DNA of 64,000 nt from Coleophora flavipennella (Eukaryota > Arthropoda > Insecta > Lepidoptera > Coleophoridae). Shown in pieces: positions 21,701 through 30,893 of the stretch. The notes beneath the pieces are model-generated. The model did no database searches. It was not told where the DNA came from and was given only the letters and a program-made list of their open reading frames with translations. A program made the translations under genes and the position numbers. Each line of letters begins with the position of its first letter. The stretch's first letter is position 1. The stretch is from the NCBI GenBank assembly GCA_947284805.1, contig OX369279.1, forward strand, positions 151,501-215,500, given 5' to 3'.

Positions 21701-24700
21701 GAAGGGCCCTACACCTGAATACTGAATCAGCCATCCTAGCGATAGTCACCATTTACACCGGAGCAGGGCCCGATACCCACTGAATACTGAATCAGCCTTC
21801 CTAGCGATAGTCACCAATCACACCAGACGAGGGCCCTACACCCACTGAATATTGAATCAGCCTTCCTAGCGATAGTCACCTTTTACACCAGAGCAGGGCC
21901 CGACACCCACTGAATACTGAATCAGCCTTCCTAGCGATAGTCACCAATCACACCAGAGGGCCCGACACCCACTGAATACTGAATCAGCCTTCCTAGCGAT
22001 AATCACCAATCACACCAGAGGGCCCTACACCCACTGAATACTGAATCAGCCTTCCTAGCGATAGTCACCAATCACACCAGAGCAGGGCCCGACACCCACT
22101 GAATACTGAATCAGCCTTCCTAGCGATAGTCACCAATCACACCAGAGCAGGGCCCGACACCCACTGAATACTGAATCAGCCTTCCTAGCGATAGTCACCT
22201 TTTACACCAGAGCAGGGCCCGACACCCACTGAATACTGAATCAGCCTTCCTAGCGATAGTCACCAATCACACCAGAGGGCCCGACACCCACTGAATACTG
22301 AATCAGCCTTCCTAGCGATAGTCACCTTTTACACCAGAGCAGGGCCCGACACCCACTGAATACTGAATCAGCCTTCCTAGCGATAATCACCAATCACACC
22401 AGAGGGCCCTACACCCACTGAATACTGAATCAGCCTTCCTAGCGATAGTCACCTTTTACACCAGAGCAGGGCCCGACACCCACTGAATACTGAATCAGCC
22501 TTCCTAGCGATAGTCACCAATCACACCAGAGGGCCCGACACCCACTGAATACTGAATCAGCCTTCCTAGCGATAGTCACCTTTTACACCAGAGCAGGGCC
22601 CGACACCCACTGAATACTGAATCAGCCTTCCTAGCGATAGTCACCAATCACACCAGATGGCCCGACACCCACTGAATACTGAATCAGCCTTCCTAGCGAT
22701 AGTCACCAATCACACCAGAGGGCCCGACACCCACTGAATACTGAATCAGCCTTCCTAGCGATAGTCACCTTTTACACCAGAGCAGGGCCCGACACCCACT
22801 GAATACTGAATCAGCCTTCCTAGCGATAGTCACCAATCACACCAGAGGGCCCGACACCCACTGAATACTGAATCAGCCTTCCTAGCGATAGTCACCTTTT
22901 ACACCAGAGCAGGGCCCGACACCCACTGAATACTGAATCAGCCTTCCTAGCGATAGTCACCAATCACACCAGAGGGCCCGACACCCACTGAATACTGAAT
23001 CAGCCTTCCTAGCGATAGTCACCTTTTACACCAGAGCAGGGCCCGACACCCACTGAATACTGAATCTGCCTTCCTAGCGATAGTCACAAATCACACCAGA
23101 GGGCCCGACACCCACTGAATACTGAATCAGCCTTCCTAGCGATAGTCACCTTTTACACCAGAGCAGGGCCCGACACCCACTGAATACTGAATCAGCCTTC
23201 CTAGCGATAATTACCAATCACACCAGAGGGCCCTACACCCACTGAATACTGAATCAGCCTTCCTAGCGATAGTCACCTTTTACACCAGAGCAGGGCCCGA
23301 CACCCACTGAATACTGAATCAGCCTTCCTAGCGATAGTCACCAATCACACCAGAGGGCCCGACACCCACTGAATACTGAATCAGCCTTCCTAGCGATAGT
23401 CACCAACCAGACCAGACGAGGGCCCTACACCCACTGAATATTGAATCAGCCTTCCTAGCGATAGTCACCTTTTACACCAGAGCAGGGCCCGACACCCACT
23501 GAATACTGAATCAGCCTTCCTAGCGATAATCACCAATCACACCAGAGGGCCCTACACCCACTGAATACTGAATCAGCCTTCCTAGCGATAGTCACCTTTT
23601 ACACCAGAGCAGGGCCCGACACCCACTGAATACTGAATCAGCCTTCCTAGCGATAGTCACCAATCACACCAGAGGGCCCGACACCCACTGAATACTGAAT
23701 CAGCCTTCCTAGCGATAGTCACCAATCACACCAGAGGACGGCCCTACCTACACCCACTGAATACTGAATCAGCCTTCCTAGCGATAGTCACCTTTTACAC
23801 CGGAGCAGGGCCCGATACCCACTGAATACTGAATCAGCCTTCCTAGCGATAGTCACCAATCACACCAGAGCAGGGCCCGACACCCACTGAATACTGAATC
23901 AGCCTTCCTAGCGATAGTCACCAATCACACCAGAGGGCCCGACACCCACTGAATACTGAATCAGCCTTCCTAGCGATAGTCACCAATCACACCAGAGGGC
24001 CCGACACCCACTGAATACTGAATCAGCCTTCCTAGCGATAGTCACCAATCACACCAGAGCAGGGCCCGACACCCACTGAATAATGAATCAGCCTTCCTAG
24101 CGATAGTCACCAATCACACCAGAGGGCCCGACACCCACTGAATACTGAATCAGCCTTCCTAGCGATAGTCACCTTTTACACCAGAGCAGGGCCCGACACC
24201 CACTGAATACTGAATCAGCCTTCCTAGCGATAGTCACCTTTTACACCAGAGCAGGGCCCGACACCCACTGAATACTGAATCAGACTTCCTAGCGATAGTC
24301 ACCAATCACACCAGAGGGCCCGACACCCACTGAATACTGAATCAGCCTTCCTAGCGATAGTCACCTTTTACACCAGAGCAGGGCCCGACACCCACTGAAT
24401 ACTGAATCAGCCTTCCTAGCGATAGTCACCAATCACACCAGAGGGCCCGACACCCACTGAATACTGAATCAGCCTTCCTAGCGATAGTCACCTTTTACAC
24501 CGGAGCAGGGCCCGATACCCACTGAATACTGAATCAGCCTTCCTAGCGATAGTCACCAATCACACCAGAGGACGGCCCTACACCCACTGAATACTGAATC
24601 AGCCTTCCTAGCGATAGTCACCTTTTACACCAGAGCAGGGCCCGACACCCACTGAATACTGAATCAGCCTTCCTAGCGATAGTCACCAATCACACCAGAG

Positions 24701-25656
24701 GGCCCGACACCCACTGAATACTGAATCAGCCTTCCTAGCGATAGTCACCAATCACACCAGAGCAGGGCCCGACACCCACTGAATACTGAATCAGCCTTCC
24801 TAGCGATAGTCACCTTTTACACCAGAGCAGGGCCCGACACCCACTGAATACTGAATCAGCCTTCCTAGCGATAGTCACCAATCACACCAGAGGGCCCGAC
24901 ACCCACTGAATACTGAATCAGCCTTCCTAGCGATAGTCACCAATCACACCAGAGCAGGGCCCGACACCCACTGAATACTGAATCAGCCTTCCTAGCGATA
25001 GTCACCAATCACACCAGAGGGCCCGACACCCACTGAATACTGAATCAGCCTTCCTAGCGATAGACACCTTTTACACCAGAGCAGGGCCCGACACCCACTG
25101 AATACTGAATCAGCCTTCCTAGCGATAGTCACCAATCACACCAGAGGGCCCGACACCCACTGAATACTGAATCAGCCTTCCTAGCGATAGTCACCAATCA
25201 CACCAGAGGGCCCGACACCCACTGAATACTGAATCAGCCTTCCTAGCGATAGTCACCAATCACACCAGAGAAGAGCCCTAAACCCACTGATTAATGAATC
25301 AGCTTTCCTAGCGATAGTCACCAAAAGTACGGCTATCTCTTATACTATACCCTTGGGAAGTTTTTTGCGGTGACCAAGTTTTCGCGACGAAGTTCAGTTT
25401 CGGCGCTAGATACGACTGACAAATGAAATTGTCACGTACTTACATTATTGTTTGTTACTTACTCGTACATGTTATCGGAGAAAATTAGAAATGTAGTGTT
25501 CGTGTATGTTTACACTCGCAGGGCGTGGAGCTGCTGCGCGAGCTGGTGGGGCTGGTGCGCGAGCGGCTGCCGGCGGGGGGCCTCGCGCCGCACGCGGGCA
25601 ACGCGATGCCGCACCACGACCCCATGGCGCCGCTGCATCACCACCACCGACTCTGA
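15510..25656 (+). CDS. Myb/SANT-like (zeste/NAIF1-type) DNA-binding protein, four exons, 224 aa
   Basis: Joining 15510-15734, 16529-16634, 20092-20300 and 25522-25656 gives one frame of 224 codons plus stop, with GT-AG borders throughout. The N-terminal 110 residues read RVSAEQLDILLAFMEEH, FSASKLWRLLAERLN, SPDKWCR then YWADIKYKARKK, LSSAEERLCAII: the three-helix layout with spaced tryptophans of the Myb/SANT-like domain found in Drosophila zeste and vertebrate NAIF1. A glycine/alanine/glutamate-rich linker follows, then an amphipathic, probably coiled-coil helix (TEELLAEAAMRTALAAEKQAEAVAQ, GVELLRELVGLVRERL) and a His-rich tail. I infer a nuclear DNA-binding factor that may self-associate; target genes are unknown. 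The start at 15,510 is preferred because upstream in-frame sequence is repeat-derived. The exons are GC-rich in AT-rich surroundings, and the introns are packed with repeats. Confidence 0.75.
15741..16010 (-). mobile_element. RTE-type retrotransposon 3' end, 5'-truncated (intron 1, copy 1)
   Basis: Starts with (CAT)n (the complement of a TGATGATG tail), then ATCAGCCGAAAGACGTCC, GCCTCCCCCAAGG and GGCCATCTGTTCTATGAGC. Read on the minus strand it encodes the degenerate C-terminus of an RTE ORF (LGEAY, GRPPTRW-type, WAGHIAR-type words), the same region that is intact at the end of the RTE element at 36,354-36,665. This is one of the commonest lepidopteran repeats. Confidence 0.7.
16068..16320 (-). 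mobile_element. RTE-type retrotransposon 3' end, 5'-truncated (intron 1, copy 2)
   Basis: A second (CAT)n tail at 16,068-16,082 followed by ATCAGCCGAAGAACGTC, TCGGTCCACCGCGTGGGAGG and ACGGCCATCTGTTCTACGAG. Same order as copy 1, with internal deletions. Confidence 0.65.
16529..16634 (+). CDS. Exon 2 of the Myb/SANT-like gene
   Basis: Acceptor GTCGACAG|TAC; codes YWADIKYKARKK, a short Gly/Ala stretch and LSSAEERLCAIINS; donor AGCT|GTGAGT at 16,635, phase 1. The exon completes the Myb/SANT-like domain: the W-x-D-x-K run directly continues the KW of exon 1. Confidence 0.8.
16696..16767 (-). mobile_element. RTE-type 3' end, very short (intron 2)
   Basis: (CAT)n at 16,696-16,709, then ATCAGCCGAATAGTGTCC and GGCCTCCCCCAAGAATTCC, where homology stops. 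About 70 bases of the same family as the intron 1 copies. Confidence 0.65.
16768..16902 (+). pseudogene. Reverse-transcriptase fragment of a non-LTR element
   Basis: An open stretch of 44 codons reading VKFLGITINNRHTWQQ, VDKVSANINSFYFELRREP. The FLGI..N..HTW..QVDKV pattern and the LRR at the end match the segment after the YADD palm of Jockey/CR1-group reverse transcriptases. It has no start and directly abuts a truncated RTE tail, so it is a broken insertion inside intron 2 and not part of the host gene. Confidence 0.65.
17220..17493. mobile_element. Palindromic MITE, family B copy 2, inside a tandem-repeat unit
   Basis: Ends TACAGGGTGTAACAAAATTG and its near-exact complement CAATTTTGTTCCACCCTGTA, flanked by TA. 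The inner arms carry CATACTGAACAACTTTTG and, on the other side, CCTTGGGGAAAGTTGTTCAG, as in the copies at 13,078 and 31,160. The insertion splits the word GTTGGGTAT..GCAGATTCTAG of the host 130-bp repeat, so it postdates the array. Confidence 0.85.
17597..17666 (-). mobile_element. 70-bp retrotransposon tail insertion with ACCTCT target duplication
   Basis: Splits a 130-bp unit: ACCTCT at 17,591-17,596 is repeated at 17,667-17,672. Between the two lies TTGGCATCATCTCACC followed by TGATGGTAAGTG, the 3'-end motif of the Jockey/CR1-group element at 34 kb, preceded by an AT-rich tail. It is an extreme 5' truncation with a 6-bp duplication. Confidence 0.75.
18440..18690. repeat. Dispersed repeat with ACAGACAGACACACAGATACAC motif
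   Basis: Contains CAAAATCGGTCCATTCG, AGGAACTACGATGCC, the CAGACAGACACACAG run and TTTTTGCGTCGGGCGTTAATT. Recognisable as another common lepidopteran interspersed repeat in intron 2. No coding capacity. From 18,760 to 18,810 a further fragment of the GTGCGACTC..TTGGCCGGTTTT type follows. Confidence 0.5.
19015..19872. mobile_element. 858-bp TIR element with TA duplication in intron 2
   Basis: Inverted ends TAAGGTCTAACAAAATTAGC and GCTAATTTTGTTAGACCTTA. Pairing extends about 65 bases inward (CTGAAACTATTTTAAGGGCAAG, with few mismatches further in). TA flanks both sides. The interior has no transposase frame; an AT-poor stretch around 19,320-19,400 gives only short frames. Tc1/mariner-like ends are inferred from the TA target. 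Confidence 0.8.
19876..20073 (-). repeat. Dispersed element C (satellite-spacer family), copy in intron 2
   Basis: About 200 bases forming the reverse complement of the spacers at 59,693-59,911 and 60,380-60,592 in the 75-bp satellite region. Landmarks: TTAGTACTAA, ACACTCCCTGCCGCTCT, CCTTTTTTGAAATGTCATTTC and GAAGTGTCCAGGGTGTGAC. It ends about 18 bases before exon 3. This copy has no satellite monomers attached. Confidence 0.85.
20092..20300 (+). CDS. Exon 3 of the Myb/SANT-like gene
   Basis: Acceptor GTGTGCAG at 20,084-20,091; the one base carried over from exon 2 completes a Cys codon followed by a poly-Gly run, EEERKPG, EEDALSDASGGGERVNTEELLAEAAMRTALAAEKQAEAVAQ. Donor CAG|GTGTCC at 20,301, phase 0. 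The acceptor has a poor pyrimidine tract, and a dispersed repeat ends about 18 bases upstream. Confidence 0.7.
20398..20660 (-). repeat. Dispersed repeat family A, copy 2
   Basis: Reverse complement of 3775-4012 with scattered differences; the shared words are GATAGGGTTACC, CCCCTCTAAATGGCAGCC and CTCTGGTGATCC. Lies in intron 3, just after exon 3. Confidence 0.75.
20661..21224. other. Intron 3, unremarkable AT-rich sequence
   Basis: No repeat relation or coding capacity recognised, apart from poly-A/T runs. Confidence 0.4.
21225..21410 (+). repeat. Dispersed repeat family A, copy 3 (partial)
   Basis: Direct match to the central part of copy 1: GACCATTTTGAAGTATG, GAGAAAACATATTTTT, ACAGCTACAAAAAAATATG and AAAATAAAAATGGC, after which the homology ends. 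More divergent than copies 1 and 2. Confidence 0.6.
21690..25325. repeat. Satellite in intron 3: alternating 62- and 65-bp units, about 57 copies
   Basis: The units share GGGCCCGACACCCACTGAA, TACTGAATCAGCC and TTCCTAGCGATAGTCACC. One type begins AATCACACCAGAGGGCC (62 bases), the other TTTTACACCAGAGCAGGGCC (65 bases), so the length difference is the loss of GCA in GAGCAGGG. Over much of the array the two alternate as a 127-bp dimer, with stretches where the 62-bp type repeats. Variants such as CGGAGCAGGGCCCGATACC recur at 21,760, 23,805 and 24,505, indicating block duplication. Units carry in-frame stops, so no long frame results. Confidence 0.95.
25522..25656 (+). CDS. Exon 4 (last) of the Myb/SANT-like gene
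   Basis: Acceptor ACACTCGCAG at 25,512-25,521; codes GVELLRELVGLVRERLPAGG, then a His/Pro-rich end and TGA at 25,654-25,656. The leucine-rich start continues the helix at the end of exon 3. AATAAA-like signals occur downstream near 25,788. Confidence 0.75.
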   Translation, partial: GVELLRELVGLVRERLPAGGLAPHAGNAMPHHDPMAPLHHHHRL

Positions 25657-26095
25657 TCGCTTATTATAATATTCATTTTGTAAAACAGAAATATTTTTTT
25701 ATAATCTCGTAGTTATTTTATTGAGTTGTCATAAATTGACCGAGACTTTCCATCAGATGAGCGATGAGCAGTGAACTCAAACAAGTAAAATAAACAAGTG
25801 TCGCGCCACACCTACGTGACCTACGTCGCTCATTGCAGACCCCCGTGCACCGCCGCCGCCGTACCGCTGGTGCTGTGCTGCTGTGGTGCTGTGGCGCTGT
25901 GGCGCTGTGCTGCTGTGGCGCTGTGGTGCGGTGGGTATTTTAAAGTCGAACTAATAATGTAGAGGTTTGGCTTCATGGTTCATATACAGAGCTCTGGCAC
26001 TTGCCAAATCATTTATTTAAGACAGACTGGATAGCAGCCGCCCCGCCTGGCCGCCTGGCCGCCTGGCCGCCTGGCCGCCTGGCAGGACGCTCGCG
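25657..26095. other. 3' flank of the Myb/SANT-like gene with low-complexity GC runs
   Basis: Presumed 3' UTR and downstream DNA. 25,860-25,932 is a GCTGTGGTGCTGTGGCG-type low-complexity run, preceded at 25,830-25,839 by a good acceptor (CATTGCAG|ACCCCC). An alternative last exon joined to exon 3 would be in frame and stop near 25,943, but its Cys/Trp/Val-rich product looks like simple repeat. 26,041-26,083 is a short (CCTGGCCG)n array. Confidence 0.4.
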
Positions 26096-26702
26096 CAGGG
26101 CCGTCTTTAACCTATTGGAGGCCCTGGGCACATTAGGATAATGGGGCCCCTTTGACTTTCACAGAGCACTATTTTGTCAGAATAGACAAAGAAAGTAGAT
26201 AAACAAAGTTTTAGATTTTTTTACAGTGTCATTAAATGAATAGATAAATAATATATAAAGCATTCACAGGTTAATGCCTCAAAATCAATTTTGATTGAAG
26301 AGGTACCCTTCCGGATTTGAATTATTTTGGCTTTCTTTTTTGCATTTACTTTACAGGTTTTTAATTTATGAAACTTGCGAATAATCGATGAAATGATAAC
26401 AAAACATATTGATTCAAAATCAAATTTTTACTGTAGTTACTTTCTTAATTAAAAAAAACTGGCCCTTAAAAACCCCATTTTATTTTTATTTGTGCTTAGT
26501 CAGGAGAACAGTAACAAAGCACATGCAATTATTAAAAAAACAGGGGTGAGTGAGTTAAATTAGTTCATTCAATCTCGGCGCTTCACGCTTTGCTTCGTTC
26601 GCTTAATTCAAATTTGGCGCGAGCAGTACCCACAATAAAAATTAAAAATTGTACTTGTTCATTGATGATATTTTTTAAGTACTGAGTACACTGTTTTATA
26701 CT

Positions 26703-27150
26703 CATCATCATTATCATATCAGCCGAATAACATCCTCTGCTGGACAAATGCCTCCTCCATGGATTTTCACGACGACCGGTTCTGTGGTACCCGCATCCAG
26801 CAGCTTCCCGCGACCTTCACCAGGTCATCGGTCCATCGAGTGGGAGGCCTGCCTATGCTACGTTTTCCGATGCTCCGTCGCCACTCTAGAACTTTACAGC
26901 CCTAACGGTCATCTGTTCTACGAGCTATGTGCCCCACGCACCGCCAATGAAGTTTAGCGATTCTGAGAGTTATGTCGATTACTACGGGTCTCCTTGTTTC
27001 TGATTACATCACGCAGAGAAACTCCGATTAAGCACGCTTCATTGCCTTTTGGGTGACCTTGAGCCTTCATACGAGGCCTTTAAGTGGCCATGTCTCAGTT
27101 CCGTATATCATCACTGGCAACACACACTGGTCAAAGATCTTGCTCATAAG
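26703..27150 (-). mobile_element. RTE-type retrotransposon 3' end, longest truncated copy
   Basis: (CAT)n-like tail at 26,703-26,717, then ATCAGCCGAATAACATCC, GTGGGAGGCCTGCC, GTCATCTGTTCTACGAGC, ATCACGCAGAGAAACTCCG and beyond to about 27,150 (TCAAAGATCTTGCTCATAAG). The same family as the copies in intron 1 but extending further 5'. Read on the minus strand, degenerate RTE C-terminal coding sequence is recognisable; it has many stops. Confidence 0.65.
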
Positions 27151-27918
27151 CAACTGCGGTACTTGGGACTCAGTATACTACTAAATTATATTTTGAAATA
27201 TTTAAATTTATATAAACATGCTGAAATCGGAAAGCCTTATTTTAGGGCGAGAGTAGAGCAGCTTCGCGCATGCGTAAGGTAATAAGCAAGTAGGTATTGC
27301 TGTCAGTCAATATCGTTTGATTTTTGAGAAATAGGTATGTTTTGTCGGTAATAACTATCGGCTATCGATTTGGCAGGAACTAGGGGGCCTCATCGATGGC
27401 GGGGCGCGGGGCCCTGGGCACATGTGCATAGTGCCCAGTGAGACAGAAGGGCCTGAAAACAATGAAAACCATTTGGAGAAATTGGATTTTCTAGTCAAAA
27501 AGTAAATTATAAATTACTTATTAACTAAATTTATTTAATAATCGTCAATTTAAATTTTTGAGGCTGTTTTTAGGGTCCCGTAGTCAAGGAAGCCTAATAG
27601 TTTCGCCATGTCTGCCTGCCAGAGTCTATTATAGTTACAAAAAGCTGTAATAAAGCTGACAAAGTGGTACATTAACTATGGTTTCCTTTAGAAACTATGG
27701 TTTCCTTTAGAAACTATGGTTTCCTTTATCTTGAATAAAAGTGTGTTTTTAGAGTATCAACTCTAGGTTTCCTTTAGAAAGGCCGTACGATAATAATAAT
27801 AATAATAAATAAACAGCGTAGGGATGTTACGGCCCCATTGCCACTGTGGGAGTGACTGTAGTACAGTATGACGATATTGCCTACAGTATCGCAACGATGC
27901 CGCCAATTTTTTTTTTAA
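27151..27918. other. Non-coding interval with small repeats
   Basis: 27,370-27,450 contains GGGGCCCTGGGCACATGTG, related to GGCCCTGGGCACATTAGG at 26,120-26,140, so 26,095-27,450 may be one composite repeat. 27,565-27,620 is an end of the GGGTTCCGTA family (TTTAGGGTCCCGTAGTCAAGG). 27,674-27,730 has three copies of a 19-base unit (AACTATGGTTTCCTTTAGA). 27,793-27,815 is (AAT)n. Confidence 0.5.
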
Positions 27919-29105
27919 ATGGTTCACTTTTGCATAATACAATGTGGGGTCAAAATTGTCCCAAATGACCTCCCCTATGACCTCATAAAAGTATCCGGTG
28001 TAATGAGCAGTAACCCTGTATTCATAGTGCGGCGCGTCGGTCGACGAGGATGTTTTTACAAAATGAAAAGGGCAGCGTTTGAAACTGTAAATTCAATAAA
28101 AAATGTTTATGAGAAACATGTGATACCTTTGAGATACGCAAGGATGGGTTTGGTTACAAAAATACCATCTTACAGTTCAGTTAAAACTGGTCTTTAAAAT
28201 AACAAAAAAAATGCAATAATGTCAAAATTATTATCTAAATCATTAATTGAAGTTGAAATTCCGCCGAAATTTGATAACTTTAAATTGTTGGAGTATCGTT
28301 ATAAAGGTATTGCGTTTTGCTCAGAAGAAGTGAAAGAAAGTATTGTTGAAATTAAAATGTACTTTGCAGACGGCACGTTCCATAGCTGCTCGTCGCCGTT
28401 CAAACAACTTTTCCCCATCCATGGTGAAGCTGGGTCTATTTCTTATTGCATGAACGTAGTCCCAATGTTTTATGTTTTAATGATGGACCGGAAAAACATA
28501 CTTACGAAACTGTCTTTAAATTAATTAAATCAACACTGCCAGACTTCAATCCCACCCACACAGATATGCTATATATAAGGGGAGGTAGATAGGTTACATG
28601 CGTCTAAAAAGTGAAGCAAAAAAATGATGCCAATTGGCATCTCTTTTCTTAGTAACATTCGGTGCAATAGAAGGGAACTACCTATAATGATGTGTGTGTA
28701 AATGGCTTCGATTTTCAAAAGTTGTCTGTTAGTGCATAACCCATCTATGGTAACAAATCTCTGCCCACCCATTTAATGACTGATTATGAAAAGGTCTTAG
28801 GGGACGCATTTCGCATTGTTTTTCCCCAGACAATATTAAAAGGATGCTTTTATCATTATTGGCTTCGATTTTCAAAAGTTGTCTGTTAGTGCATAACCCA
28901 TCTATGGTAACAAATCTCTGCCCACCCATTTAATGACTGATTATGAAAAGGTCTTAGGGGACGCATTTCGCATTGTTTTTCCCCAGACAATATTAAAAGG
29001 ATGCTTTTATCATTATGCCAAAGCTATTAAAACAAAAAAAAAGTACGGTATTACGAGTGAATGTCGAAAAATTACGAGTTCATAGAAAAATGATCAGTCT
29101 ATGGT
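27919..29105 (+). pseudogene. Mutator-like (MULE) transposase remnant
   Basis: Three separated pieces read like one transposase of the MULE type often found in arthropods. At 28,219-28,524: EIPPKFDNF, VEIKMYFADGTFHSCSSPFKQLFPIHG (first catalytic Asp region) and VVPMFYVLMMDRK. After a frame change at 28,500-28,565: KLIKSTLPDFNPTHT. At 28,771-28,830 and again at 28,928-29,080: MTDYEKVLGDAFRIVFPQTILKGCFYHYAKAIKTKKKYG, with the D-Y-E and C.yHy..A pattern that normally follows the second Asp. The frame at 27,919-28,197 may be the N-terminal part. Frameshifts, stops and a 157-bp duplication make it non-functional. It is the best candidate source family for the 9-bp-duplication elements nearby, though that link is unproven. 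Confidence 0.65.
28704..29017 (+). repeat. Two tandem copies of a 157-bp segment in the MULE remnant
   Basis: 28,704-28,860 and 28,861-29,017 appear identical along their whole length (GGCTTCGATTTTCAAAAG ... GATGCTTTTATCATTAT). The segment includes the TDYEKVLGDAF coding region, so that motif appears twice. It is a very recent duplication or an assembly duplication. Confidence 0.9.
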
Positions 29106-29215
29106 GAACTAATCCGCACAACTAACTGCCTAGAAAGCTGGCACTCAAAACTTATTGAAATTTTTGTCTGTCCTGCAAAGGTGAAATTTTTGGAAATCAC
29201 AGGAAACGAACAATA

Positions 29216-29380
29216 ATGGTGTCGATTCGGTGTAACACGATTTAACTTATTTGACAGGACCAAACTAAATTTAAGCATTTTATCCTTGTCTTTTCGATAC
29301 AGAAAGTAAAAGACAGAATGCGTAAATTTAGTTTAATCCTGTCAAATAAGTTAAGTCGTGTAACACCGAATCGACACCAT
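29216..29380. mobile_element. 165-bp hairpin MITE
   Basis: Nearly complete palindrome: the left end ATGGTGTCGATTCGGTG pairs with the right end CACCGAATCGACACCAT, and pairing continues through ACACGA(T/C)TTAACTTATTTGACAGGA to a small loop near 29,300. The target duplication is not clear. Confidence 0.8.
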
Positions 29381-29611
29381 GAGATGAATTTAGTACACAA
29401 AACTAACATGATAACTTAAGGATATTAAAGTCGGTTTTATTCTCGAGCGATTGGCCTGGAAAGGTTTATTATTCAAGTAATAAATAGGAAGCAAATGACC
29501 TTTTGTTTAAACGTGTTCTGAAACATAAAATAGTAATGGATAGTTAATATGAGATAGTATATAAATAATTACAATAGGTGAAAATTATTTAAAGTTTATA
29601 ATTGTTTAATA

Positions 29612-30355
29612 CAGGGTTACTTTTGGACCCCTAGCGAAATTTTGTGACATCATTCTAGAGCAGCAGTACATTTACTTTATGAAATAAAAAAGCATTCTTT
29701 TTCGGACTTTTTTTTTTCAACTTAACTCTAATTAAAAATTTTGGTCACCTTACCGATACATGACGCATGCCAGTGCGTCGAACCCAGGGTGCCAACTACA
29801 CCGTTATTACGGTAGATGTACCGTTTTTACGTGTTGTTGAGTGTCGTCTACTGTATTGAATTTTGAGCAATTTCACAGAAACACCGTAATTTTGGCATCA
29901 GCGCTTTCGAAACACAGTATTTTTAAATTTTTGGATATTTTGTATGGCGGAATCGTAATTTCAACCTACTAACATCGTATTTCACCGTATTTTGTTCGAG
30001 TAGTTTGGCAACACTGGGCCCGAACACTCGCGCAAGTCGCGCAGCCAATGGCAGTACAGTTAGAAAACCGAGCGCATGTGCGCGCAGCCTCGCAAGGCAA
30101 TCCCGCGAGCCGAGCGAGCCGCGCAGCCAATGGCAGTACAGTTAGAAAACCGCGCATGCGCCGCAGCCTCGCAACGGAAATGTTTGGTTGTGGCTCGTGT
30201 AGGGTGACCAAACGCGCCTAGAAATCTAAGAACACAAAGAGACGCTATAAAATGCGGAATTTAAAGAAAAACATTTTTTTAATTTCATTATTATCTTTTT
30301 TGTTACTTCCCTTATGTCATATTAAATTTTCGCTAGGGGTCCAAAAGTAACCCTG
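29612..30355. mobile_element. 744-bp TIR element, TA-flanked (CAGGGTTACTTTTGG ends)
   Basis: Ends CAGGGTTACTTTTGGACCCC and GGGGTCCAAAAGTAACCCTG are exact complements. Pairing extends through TAGCGAAA and loosely to TGACAT. TA borders both ends. There is no transposase frame inside. The middle contains GCGC-rich direct repeats (next entry) and a region of short ACCGT words (29,800-29,990). Confidence 0.85.
30037..30176. repeat. Direct repeats within the 744-bp element
   Basis: GCGCAGCCAATGGCAGTACA followed by GTTAGAAAACCG occurs at about 30,038 and 30,120, each followed by a variable GC-rich, purine-pyrimidine alternating stretch and GCAGCCTCGCAA. Confidence 0.75.
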
Positions 30356-30670
30356 TATAGAATACATAAGATTTAAGTTTCAGATTAAAGATTGTCAAGT
30401 TAAGAAAAAAAACACGATTATGATTTAATTATTTTTAATCGCTTTTTGACTAACATCTTCTTGTATCGTATACACCTTTTATTAAATATTTGAAAAACCT
30501 ACTGCTCCGATCAATCGAACTAATGGGTATTCAATAATACTTTTGTTTCGACCGAGCGTACCATTAAGATTTAAATATCCTTGTCATCCAACCAAATAAA
30601 ATAACACCGGAACAGCAGGAAAATAATATCCTTGCTATCCGACCGATCGGACCACGTGGCCGAAGCGAAC

Positions 30671-30893
30671 TATACAGGGTGGTCCAAGAAAGAAGGGACG
30701 TCATATGTTTTTTTATATTTCTCACGCCTAGGTGTATCCGAAAATACCCCATGTATGTTCAGCGATTTTTTGTAGTTTAGAAGTAGCGATTTTTTTAAAT
30801 TTAAATTTACACAATTAATGTGTATTTGCGAATTTTGTACTCTAGCAACTTAAAAAAAACATAACTTGTGCAATCGTAAGAATGTTTCTGCTA
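30671..30893 (+). mobile_element. TACAGGGTGGTCCA-type MITE fragment, copy 1
   Basis: Begins TATACAGGGTGGTCCAAG and shares, in order, GACGTCA, ATACCCCATGTA, AGCGATTTTTTGTAGTTTAG and TAACTTG with the reverse complement of 44,850-45,057. Only one terminus can be placed. Confidence 0.65.

Noticed and set aside
25840..25943. Alternative last exon of the Myb/SANT-like gene
   Set aside because: It has a good acceptor and is in frame with exon 3, but the product is a Cys/Trp/Val simple repeat from a GCTGTGG run. Mentioned in the flank entry, not called.
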